The notes beneath the pieces were generated by a model. The model saw only the letters and a program-made list of their open reading frames with translations. It ran no database searches and was not told where the DNA came from. From Minisyncoccota bacterium (GTDB lineage Bacteria > Verrucomicrobiota > Lentisphaeria > Oligosphaerales > MVZH01): a stretch of DNA of 20,437 bases. The stretch covers positions 1 through 20,437 of the forward strand of contig JAIPIM010000025.1 of NCBI GenBank assembly GCA_021734725.1, read 5' to 3'. The translations under genes and the position numbers were made by a program. Below, one piece after another: positions 1-5,817 of the stretch (position 1 is the first letter of the stretch; each line of letters starts with the position of its first letter).

Positions 1-108
1 GCGGTAGTCAACTCGGACGCTGTGCCTGACGACAAGAAGGCGGGAGACGAGGTCGAGGTTATCGTCAATTCTGCCAGCCCCACTAACCCTCAGTTCCGTT
101 GGCCGTAG
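1..108 (+). CDS. C-terminal end of an unidentified protein (5'-truncated)
   Basis: Frame 1 is open from the first base and stops at TAG 106-108. It gives 35 residues ending in ...NPQFRWP, with an acidic/lysine stretch (PDDKKAGDEVEVIV) before the end. The start lies outside the window and no domain can be recognised in so short a tail. It is on the same strand as cas1 and could be the end of the gene preceding the CRISPR locus. Whether it is a Cas effector or an unrelated protein cannot be judged from here. It could also be a chance open frame, although the codon pattern (many G/C third positions) looks coding. Confidence 0.5.
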   Translation, partial: AVVNSDAVPDDKKAGDEVEVIVNSASPTNPQFRWP

Positions 109-109
109 C

Positions 110-132
110 GTCGGCGGCAGACCAAAACCGGC
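110..132 (+). repeat. Copy 1 of the GTCGGCGGCAGAC element
   Basis: This 23-nt sequence starts two bases after the upstream stop codon. It matches 2832-2854 in the CRISPR leader at 21 of 23 positions, differing only at 123 and 129. The core GTCGGCGGCAGAC (110-122) is identical in both. The core occurs twice more as its reverse complement, at 2865-2877 and 2955-2967. Its function is unknown. Confidence 0.6.
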
Positions 133-200
133 CGTCCCCCTATCCGCCGCGAATTACACGAATATTTCACCCCGCCACCAATTGGTGCGCCGGGGGCCCC

Positions 201-265
201 ATGACTCATGACGGAATGACGCATGAAACGCGGTTTCCCCTCATGAGTCACTGCGTCATGCGTCA
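201..265. repeat. Palindromic repeat cluster upstream of the four-helix gene
   Basis: ATGACTCATGA (201-211) and ATGACGCATGA (216-226) are followed after 14 nt by TCATGAGTCA (241-250) and TCATGCGTCA (256-265), which are their reverse complements. The arms can pair in more than one combination. A shorter version of the same arrangement, with the same 14-nt central gap, lies just downstream of the neighbouring gene at 1066-1108. These copies are part of an element that brackets the gene. Confidence 0.8.
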
Positions 266-294
266 AGAGCACAAACACACACAAAGGAACCACC

Positions 295-1062
295 ATGCCC
301 AAACCATTGTTCACGAAGGCCGGCGGTTATCGGAAGCTGCACGGCTTCACGCTGGCCACGCTGATTCACCTCGAAACCATCCGCTTCTGCAAGCGGTTCA
401 TACCTTATCGGGACGATCCCCTGGGCAAGACCAGCGGGCAAATGATCGGCGCGGCACGGTCGGGGCGGCAGAACATCATCGAGGGCAGCGAACGCGCTTC
501 CACCTCGCGCGAGACGGAGATCAAACTCACCGACGTCGCCCGCGCCAGCCTCGCCGAACTGCTGGGTGATTTCGAGATGTTTCTGGCGGAGCGCAACGAA
601 ATTCCGTGGAGCATGCATGACTCGCATCATCGCCGGATTTGCGAAATCCGGTTGCCGGAGTTCGCCTACACCGACGATACGCTGCACGATTACTGGGCGT
701 TTTTCCACCGGGCGCGGGGACTGTACGCTTTCTGCCTGGATCACGACGATCCCGCGGTTGTCGCCAACGCTCTGGTCGTTCTGATTCAACGATGCATGGC
801 GATGCTGGACAAACAGATGGAGCGGCTCGGGCGGGATTTCCTCGATGAGGGCGGGTTCAAAGAACGTATGTATACCTGTCGCACGGAAGCCCGCGACGCC
901 GCGGCCGCCTCGGATTCCGATGCTCCGGAATGCCCGCAATGCGCAAGCCCCATGCGGAAGCGTTTTCCGCGCAACGGGAGCGAGAACAGTGAACCGTTCT
1001 GGGGATGTTCGAAGTACCCCGCCTGTCGCGGAACCCGCCCGTACGCGGTAGAGAAAGAGTGA
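295..1062 (+). CDS. Four-helix-bundle protein with C-terminal topoisomerase-type zinc ribbon
   Basis: This is a 255-residue protein. Residues about 8-185 are alpha-helical and resemble the S23/four-helix-bundle family first known from intervening sequences of 23S rRNA and related to accessory proteins of diversity-generating retroelements. The N-terminus (GGYRKLHGFTLATLIHLETIRF) and the SGRQNIIEGSERAS segment are typical of the 'four helix bundle suffix domain' version. The C-terminus (213-244) has four cysteines, C213, C216, C238 and C244, in the C4 zinc-ribbon pattern of topoisomerase I tails, so nucleic-acid binding is likely. The ATG has AAAGGA six bases upstream. The gene stands alone between two copies of a palindromic repeat (201-265 and 1066-1108). 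The biochemical role of this family is not established; any link to the cas genes downstream is only positional. Confidence 0.8.
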   Translation: MPKPLFTKAGGYRKLHGFTLATLIHLETIRFCKRFIPYRDDPLGKTSGQMIGAARSGRQNIIEGSERASTSRETEIKLTDVARASLAELLGDFEMFLAERNEIPWSMHDSHHRRICEIRLPEFAYTDDTLHDYWAFFHRARGLYAFCLDHDDPAVVANALVVLIQRCMAMLDKQMERLGRDFLDEGGFKERMYTCRTEARDAAAASDSDAPECPQCASPMRKRFPRNGSENSEPFWGCSKYPACRGTRPYAVEKE

Positions 1063-1065
1063 CCC

Positions 1066-1108
1066 ATGACGCATGAAATGTGCCCCCCCGTCATGAGTCA
1101 TGCGTCAT
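1066..1108. repeat. Palindromic repeat cluster downstream of the four-helix gene
   Basis: ATGACGCATGA (1066-1076) starts four bases after the stop codon. After 14 nt it is followed by TCATGAGTCATGCGTCAT (1091-1108). The outer arms (1066-1076 and 1098-1108) are a perfect 11-bp inverted repeat. It is a shortened version, in the same orientation, of the cluster at 201-265. A run of seven C lies in the loop. As an RNA it would form a hairpin at the 3' end of the gene, but no T-run follows, so it is not a typical terminator. Confidence 0.8.
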
Positions 1109-1363
1109 CCAAAAACCTGAAAACACCAGCATATCCTTCCGCGGTTGCGCTCACGGCGGAAACAGAACCGGAGAGAGTTTGAGCGAGGGAACGACGCCCC
1201 TCTCGCAACAACCTTTTCCGCCTGGTCCGTGAGTTCCACGGTCGACCGCCTGGTTTCTACTTCTCCCCAGGGGACCTAAGACGTCCCCGGACGTCCGTGA
1301 CATTCCATTCCCTCCACTCCCGTCCGATAGTATTACCGACGACAGAAAAGGATCCGTGAAACC
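1109..1363 (+). other. Intergenic region before cas1, with nested palindromes
   Basis: No gene is seen in these 255 bases. GGGGAC (1270-1275) pairs with GTCCCC (1283-1288) across a 7-nt loop, and it runs directly into the perfect palindrome CGGACGTCCG (1288-1297). These could be an operator or structured 5' leader of cas1. A possible -10 (TAGTAT, 1328-1333) lacks a well-spaced -35. AAGGA near 1347-1351 is the only Shine-Dalgarno-like sequence for cas1, and it lies unusually far (12 nt) from the ATG. Confidence 0.35.
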
Positions 1364-2386
1364 ATGCCGACTGTTTACATCAATGGCTGGGAAACCGAAG
1401 CGCGCATGCATGACGGTACGCTGGAACTGCGACGCCTGAATCACGAAACGGAAAAGTACGACTCGCAAAAAGTTCCTTTGTTCGACATTGACCGCGCCGT
1501 GATTGTCGGTCGTCCCGTTGTCACTGTTCCCGTGCTTCAGCGTTTTGCCGGGGAGGGGATCCCCGTGGCCTTCGTGACCTCGAAGGGACGATGGTTGGCG
1601 GGACTTTACCCCGATGCCAACGGCCATGCGTTGCGACGCCTGAAGCAATACGAGCTTGCCGGCAACCGCGGGATCGCACTTCGCATTGCCGGTGACCTGA
1701 TCGCCGCGAAAGTCCGGAACATGCGGCGCGTGCTGCAGCGGCTCGCGTCGAATCGGGCGCGCTCGGGAGACCGCGAACATGTGACGGCCTGTTCCCGGTT
1801 GGAGGAACACCTGACTAACATCGGCGATGCCGAAAGCCTGGATGAGGCGCGCGGTTATGAAGGCGCGGCATCCGCGGTCTATTTCAAGCAACTCTCACAT
1901 TACTTCACCGACGACATCCCGTTTGCCGGGCGCAATCGGCAGCCGCCGAAAGACGAGGCAAACGCACTGCTTTCCTGGACATACACCATTGTTCTCGGGG
2001 AAGTCGACGCCGCCATCCGCGCGGCCGGCCTCGATCCATGTCTCGGGTTCCTGCACGAAATCAGCTACGGCAGGCCGTCGCTCAGTCTCGATCTCATGGA
2101 ACCGTTACGCGCCCCGCTGTGTGACCTGCTTGTACTGGATATTGTTAACCATAAGCGACTGAAGAGAGACGACTTCGAGTTCAACAGCGAGAACGGCGGG
2201 ACGTACCTGAAGCCCGATGCGCGGAAGACGTTTTTCCGACACTACGAACGAACGATGCAGCGACGCTTCGCGGCCGGCAAAGGCGAGCCGCACACCGATT
2301 TTCGCGCCGTCATTCGCGACCAGGTCAACACCGTACTGCGCTATCTCGAGAACAGAGAACATAACGGTTTTTTCCAGATGCCATGA
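1364..2386 (+). CDS. cas1: CRISPR-associated endonuclease Cas1
   Basis: Cas1 is the integrase subunit of the Cas1-Cas2 complex that inserts new spacers at the leader end of the array. The 340-residue length is normal. The N-terminal beta domain (about 1-80) ends in the typical VAFVTSKGRWLAGLYP turn. The helical domain contains RQPPKDEANALLSWTYTIV (192-210) and the metal-site residues E166 (GYEGAASAVYF), H231 (GFLHEISYG) and D243/E246 (SLDLMEPLR). No Cas4 or reverse transcriptase domain is fused to it. It overlaps the upstream end of the cas2 region by ATGA at 2383-2386 and is surely co-transcribed with cas2. The sequence does not look like type II Cas1. The array's long, variable spacers suggest a type III-like or orphan adaptation module, but the subtype is inference. 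Confidence 0.95.
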   Translation: MPTVYINGWETEARMHDGTLELRRLNHETEKYDSQKVPLFDIDRAVIVGRPVVTVPVLQRFAGEGIPVAFVTSKGRWLAGLYPDANGHALRRLKQYELAGNRGIALRIAGDLIAAKVRNMRRVLQRLASNRARSGDREHVTACSRLEEHLTNIGDAESLDEARGYEGAASAVYFKQLSHYFTDDIPFAGRNRQPPKDEANALLSWTYTIVLGEVDAAIRAAGLDPCLGFLHEISYGRPSLSLDLMEPLRAPLCDLLVLDIVNHKRLKRDDFEFNSENGGTYLKPDARKTFFRHYERTMQRRFAAGKGEPHTDFRAVIRDQVNTVLRYLENREHNGFFQMP

Positions 2387-2502
2387 GGACGGAAAACAGC
2401 AACACAGTCGCCACCGGGGCGGACGCGTTACAGGGACCCCCCGGCTACGAAGTCGGGCTTTTCGCGCCCTACGATCCGCGGCAGGATACGGAGGTGAATC
2501 AC

Positions 2503-2778
2503 ATGCTTTACCTGATTGCTTACGACATCAGCAGTCCGGCCCGACTGCGCCGCGTCGCCAAGACGTGCGAGCAGTACGGCGCGCGCATCGAGAAAAGCGT
2601 GTTCGAATGCGATTTGGCGCCGGAGCGCTTCGACAAGCTCTGGGCGCGTCTGCAGAAGCTGGTCGCGGAAGACGAGGACGCCCTGGTGGCCTATCGTATC
2701 TGCAAAAGTTGCGCGGCGAAAATAGAAAGTGCCGGAGCGTTGCGTCGCCCGGACCAACGCCTCATGTACTGCTTGTAA
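2503..2778 (+). CDS. cas2: CRISPR-associated endoribonuclease Cas2
   Basis: Cas2 is the dimeric scaffold of the spacer-integration complex. The 91-residue product starts MLYLIAYDISSPARLRRVAK, the ferredoxin-like first strand and helix with the conserved Asp (D8). It continues with GARIEKSVFECDLAPERFDKLW, which is characteristic of the family. The start at 2503 is preferred because GGAGGTG (2490-2496) lies six bases upstream and the length matches the family. An in-frame ATG at 2383, overlapping the cas1 stop, would add 40 residues that do not resemble Cas2 (GADALQGPPGYEVGLFAPYD). That extension is probably untranslated or a short coupled leader. The CRISPR leader begins directly after the stop. 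Confidence 0.93.
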   Translation: MLYLIAYDISSPARLRRVAKTCEQYGARIEKSVFECDLAPERFDKLWARLQKLVAEDEDALVAYRICKSCAAKIESAGALRRPDQRLMYCL

Positions 2779-2810
2779 ACGCATGCAAAGAGGGGTAGTT
2801 TAATGGCGAT

Positions 2811-2968
2811 CCGGTCTTTCAGACAGGCCGTGTCGGCGGCAGACGAAAACGGGCTAAAACCCCGGTCTGCCGCCGACATTGTAGACGAGCGTAAAGCAGG
2901 GGAGTTATGCATGATTGCGAAACGCTCAGACTGCCGCGAAGCCCTCAAAAAACCGTCTGCCGCCGACA
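2811..2968 (+). ncRNA. Candidate tracrRNA/scoutRNA-like RNA with a 14-nt anti-repeat
   Basis: CCGGTCTTTCAGAC (2811-2824) is the exact reverse complement of the first 14 nt of the CRISPR repeat. Extending three bases 5' keeps two of three matches. Six bases later a strong hairpin begins (2831-2878). An anti-repeat followed by stem-loops is the layout of type II tracrRNAs, and scoutRNAs of types V-C/V-D also lie near the array. Against this, there is no Cas9 or Cas12 in view, no obvious promoter or T-run terminator, and the 40-47 nt spacers do not suit type II or V. It may instead be an inverted partial repeat that folds back on the pre-crRNA. The boundaries given are only the extent of the visible structure. 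Confidence 0.3.
2831..2878. repeat. Perfect 14-bp inverted repeat (hairpin) of the GTCGGCGGCAGAC element
   Basis: TGTCGGCGGCAGAC (2831-2844) is the exact reverse complement of 2865-2878. Inside the 20-nt loop, CGGG (2850-2853) can pair with CCCG (2861-2864), extending the stem past an A-rich bulge. A further copy of the right arm lies at 2955-2968, and a near copy of the left half at 110-132. Recurrence within 3 kb suggests a dispersed REP-like element or duplicated RNA module rather than a simple terminator. Confidence 0.8.
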
Positions 2969-3012
2969 GGAGTACTTATTCCGTTGGTTCGCAGATGGTT
3001 GCGATCCCGGCA

Positions 3013-3516
3013 GTCTGAAAGACCGGAACAGCCGAAAGGCGATTGAGACTTACAACTTAACCTGCAACACTTTGCAGGTTAGCACTTGATTGTCTGAAAG
3101 ACCGGAACAGCCGAAAGGCGATTGAGACTGTGTCGCTTAAAATAAGTGCTTTTTCTTAGCGAGAAGTAGTCTGAAAGACCGGAACAGCCGAAAGGCGATT
3201 GAGACGCCTTGCCGTCCATTGCCCACGAACCGACTTTCGTTACGAAGTCTGAAAGACCGGAACAGCCGAAAGGCGATTGAGACAGTCTCACTTGTAGGAG
3301 ACACCTTTTTTCCTTTTTACCTCGGCTCGTGTCTGAAAGACCGGAACAGCCGAAAGGCGATTGAGACCCTATACTGCCGTCGTCATTCGCGTAAAATTGC
3401 AGACGGTGTCTGAAAGACCGGAGCAGCCGAAAGGCGATTGAGACCCAAGCACGAGAACGGCGCTTTGCTTGCAATCTTAATTACATCGTCCGTCTGAAAG
3501 ACCGGAACAGCCGAAA
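3013..3516 (+). CRISPR. CRISPR array: six full 37-nt repeats, one truncated repeat, six spacers
   Basis: Repeats lie at 3013-3049, 3092-3128, 3169-3205, 3247-3283, 3331-3367 and 3408-3444, with a 25-nt truncated repeat at 3492-3516. The repeat starts GTCTGAAAGACCGG, contains the small GCC-GAAA-GGC hairpin and ends GGCGATTGAGAC. Only the sixth copy has a substitution (A to G at 3423); the seventh loses its 3' third. Degeneration at this end fixes the orientation: leader on the left, transcription to the right. Spacer lengths are 42, 40, 41, 47, 40 and 47 nt, long and variable. Spacer 1 (3050-3091), the newest, contains a 9-bp perfect inverted repeat. The short array beside an intact cas1-cas2 suggests a young or slowly used locus that may serve effectors encoded elsewhere. 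Confidence 0.98.
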
Positions 3517-3564
3517 CCGGTGGGGAGGATTCGCAGGCTGGAAGCCCGCGCTACTTTCTTTTGG

Positions 3565-3597
3565 GGCCGGAAGACGTAAACATCCGGCCTTTGAGTT
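3565..3597 (+). terminator. Possible terminator after the CRISPR array
   Basis: GGCCGGA (3565-3571) pairs with TCCGGCC (3583-3589) across an 11-nt loop, followed by TTTGAGTTCTT. It lies between the array and the convergent Sel1-repeat gene, where a terminator is expected. The T-tract is weak. The rest of 3517-3639 shows no gene. Confidence 0.35.
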
Positions 3598-3639
3598 CTT
3601 CGAGTCTTCGAGCCTTTGAGGTGAATCCCGCGGTGGGTG

Positions 3640-4941
3640 CTAGAATTCGTTTTGCAGCAATGTTCTTGCGGATTCGGAGCCGAGTTCCGCGGCCTTTATG
3701 AGGAGTTTCCTGGCCAGTTCCCGATCTTTTGTTACGCCTTTCCCGAGCAGCAGGCAGCGGCCGTATGCCGCAAGACCCCGCGTATCTTCCGCCAGTGCCG
3801 CTCGCCGGTACCATTGGGCGGCGGCCTTCATGTTTGACGAGGTGCCGACACCTTCTTCATAATGGTACCCCACGTTGTACATGGCCGGGGCATACCCGTT
3901 CTGTGCGGCTTTTGTGAACCATTCGAGTGCCTTACGGCTGTCTTTCTTTGTTCCCCTTCCCACGGCATATGCAACACCGAGGCTGAATTGGCCCAGATTA
4001 TTGCCCTGTTCCGCGGCCCGCTGGTGCCATGCAAAAGCGTCCTCCAGATTGCGTTCCACGCCGTCGCCTTTCAAGTACCTGTTGCCGAGAGCAACCTGTG
4101 CCTGGGCGTAGCCTGCTTCGGCGGCTTTCCTGTACCACTTCAGAGCTTTACGCGGGTCGCGAGTGAGCCCGATGCCTTTGTCGTAGCAGAACGCTATTTT
4201 TGCGGCGGCTTCCGGGTCGTCATTGCCCGCCGCGATCCACAACCAACTGAGCATTTCAGCATAGTTTTGCGGGACCCCTTCGCCGTCCCGGTAACAGTCC
4301 GCGAGCCGAACCTGCGCGCGTGAATCGCCGCGTTCGGCTGCCTGCTTGAGATACTCGACGGCCTTCCGGGGCTTCCGTTCCATGCCGAGGCCTTGCATGG
4401 TGAACGTTGCCAATTTGCGAAGGGCGCCGGTATGGCCTTTGTCGGCGAGTTTCCGATAGTACGAACGTGCGCGCTCGTAGTTCCCGGCTGTTTCATAACT
4501 TAGTGCTGCGTTCAGCTGAGCTTCCGAGACACCTTGCGCGGCGGCTTTTTCATACCACTCCAGTGCCGCGGCAGGGTCCTTGTCGACTCCGTATCCGGCA
4601 TCCAGGCAAACGCCGTAGTTGAATTGTCCAAGCGGGTGTCCCTGTTTGGCTGCCTCCTGGAACCAGTGAGCGGCTTGCGCATAATCCTCGTCCACACCAC
4701 CGGAACCGTCGAAGTACATTTTTCCCAGTGTGACCTGGGCGCCGGCACTCCCTTTGTTTGCCATTGTCCGAATACGTTCCAGCGAGATTGCGTCGCGCGC
4801 GTCTTTTGTGCTTGCGGCATCATCCTTACCCTCTCCGGAGGTGGATGTACATGCCGTTGCGAACATCAGAAGGAGCATGAGTACGGCGGGCAGGCAATAG
4901 TATGTACTGTTTATGGTTTGGCGACGATCGTTTGGGTGCAT
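3640..4941 (-). CDS. Sel1-repeat lipoprotein
   Basis: This is a 433-residue exported protein. A hydrophobic segment (about 17-30) ends in FATAC, a lipobox-like site with the lipid-accepting cysteine at 31, so it is probably membrane-anchored outside the cytoplasm. From about residue 65 to the end there are roughly ten Sel1-like (TPR-related) helical repeats of about 36 residues, with the usual pattern AQ..LG..Y..G.GV..D...A..W...AA..G. The third unit is shorter. Such proteins are protein-protein scaffolds; the partner cannot be read from the sequence. GGGAG lies six bases before the ATG. It is the last gene of a minus-strand group, 78 nt after the methyltransferase gene, and may share its transcript. 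Confidence 0.85.
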   Translation of the reverse strand: MHPNDRRQTINSTYYCLPAVLMLLLMFATACTSTSGEGKDDAASTKDARDAISLERIRTMANKGSAGAQVTLGKMYFDGSGGVDEDYAQAAHWFQEAAKQGHPLGQFNYGVCLDAGYGVDKDPAAALEWYEKAAAQGVSEAQLNAALSYETAGNYERARSYYRKLADKGHTGALRKLATFTMQGLGMERKPRKAVEYLKQAAERGDSRAQVRLADCYRDGEGVPQNYAEMLSWLWIAAGNDDPEAAAKIAFCYDKGIGLTRDPRKALKWYRKAAEAGYAQAQVALGNRYLKGDGVERNLEDAFAWHQRAAEQGNNLGQFSLGVAYAVGRGTKKDSRKALEWFTKAAQNGYAPAMYNVGYHYEEGVGTSSNMKAAAQWYRRAALAEDTRGLAAYGRCLLLGKGVTKDRELARKLLIKAAELGSESARTLLQNEF

Positions 4942-5019
4942 GGTTGTCTCCCGCGGGTTGCAGTTGAACGTTTACGGATTTGGACATGTGTTAACGGTTG
5001 TGTTGTGTGGTCCTGGGGG

Positions 5020-5817
5020 TTACGCGGCCCGCCTTGCCGTATAAATGACGGCGGCAGGAAATTTTGTCATCTCCCCGTACAGTTCAAGCCATTGCGGGCT
5101 TATATAGGGGACCCTTGCCTGAATATCCGGCGCTGTCATATCGGGGATGGGCAGGGGGGCGGGCTCCAGCAGGTTGTCGATGGTCAGCCCATTCTCCCTC
5201 AACCATTCAACGATTGTGGAGATCGGCAGCGGTTGGCTGCGGGTTTCTCCGAGCCCGTTTGCTGTGCGCCGCGTGTCTTGTTTCGGGAGGAAGTAGTTTT
5301 CCAAGAACAGTCCTTTTTCCCCTTCCAGATCGATCCATTCACCGGTAAACACCGGATGGGCGGTGGCAAGAATGAACAGTCCTCCCGGTGCGACTCGTGC
5401 GGTCGCCTCGCGGACGGCCCGTTGCTGATCCGCGACAAAGGGGAGGGCAAACACACTGTGCACCACATCGAACTGCGCGCCCTTTGCGAGTGGTACGTCA
5501 CAGAGGTCACCGCACAGGAGATGCACATTCACATCATGTTGCTGAGCAAGAGACCGCGCGTGGTTCAATTGTCCCGGCGAGGCATCCAGCGCAGTGCATA
5601 CGGCCCCCTGTCTGGCCAGGTAGACGGAATTTTGTGCGCCGCCGCATCCCAGTTCGAGGCATTGCAGTCCGAAAAGACGCTTTGGCAGGACGTCCAGTTC
5701 GCGTGCCCCGGGAAGCAGTGGCCCCAGATGAAAATCGTTACACGAAATCCGAACGGACCCGTGGTATTCGTCCGCGGTTTCGTCCCAGTAGATACGAGTC
5801 CTTCCTACTGTGATCAT
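5020..5817 (-). CDS. Class I SAM-dependent methyltransferase
   Basis: This is a 265-residue cytoplasmic enzyme. The SAM-binding motif I is CLELGCGGAQNSVYLA (53-68), followed by the acidic strand end TALDASPGQLNHAR (75-88). The motif IV region is FDVVHSVFALPFV (116-128), and the helix-turn RVAPGGLFILATAHPVF (141-157) is typical of the methyltransferase type 11 family. The substrate is unknown. The ATG overlaps the stop of the upstream isomerase gene by ATGA (5814-5817), so translation is probably coupled. The only Shine-Dalgarno-like sequence (GAGG) sits almost against the start. Confidence 0.85.
   Translation of the reverse strand: MITVGRTRIYWDETADEYHGSVRISCNDFHLGPLLPGARELDVLPKRLFGLQCLELGCGGAQNSVYLARQGAVCTALDASPGQLNHARSLAQQHDVNVHLLCGDLCDVPLAKGAQFDVVHSVFALPFVADQQRAVREATARVAPGGLFILATAHPVFTGEWIDLEGEKGLFLENYFLPKQDTRRTANGLGETRSQPLPISTIVEWLRENGLTIDNLLEPAPLPIPDMTAPDIQARVPYISPQWLELYGEMTKFPAAVIYTARRAA

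Larger units (their letters stand above)
2779..3012 (+). promoter_or_regulatory. CRISPR leader, structured
   Basis: This region of 234 nt lies between cas2 and the first repeat. Position next to cas2, the unmutated first repeats and the degenerate distal repeat all indicate that this is the leader and that the array reads on the plus strand. It is unusually rich in inverted sequence. An anti-repeat lies at 2811-2824 and a 14-bp hairpin at 2831-2878. TCAGACTGCC (2926-2935) is the exact complement of the leader-repeat junction (3009-3018). A further copy of the hairpin arm lies at 2955-2968. I do not see a convincing promoter. Confidence 0.7.

Noticed and set aside
256..1101. A 281-residue open frame on the minus strand across the four-helix gene
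   Set aside because: The plus-strand protein has recognisable domains and a ribosome site. The antisense frame is a by-product of the high GC content and reads through both repeat clusters.
2383..2502. A 40-residue N-terminal extension of Cas2
   Set aside because: It does not resemble Cas2, whereas the ATG at 2503 has a good ribosome site and gives the normal length.
2779..3012. A type II (Cas9) locus with tracrRNA
   Set aside because: Cas1 does not look like type II Cas1, spacers are 40-47 nt rather than about 30, and no cas9 is present. Only the anti-repeat points that way.
3079..3474. An open frame on the minus strand with repeated peptide units
   Set aside because: It is the CRISPR array translated; the repeated peptide comes from the 37-nt repeats.
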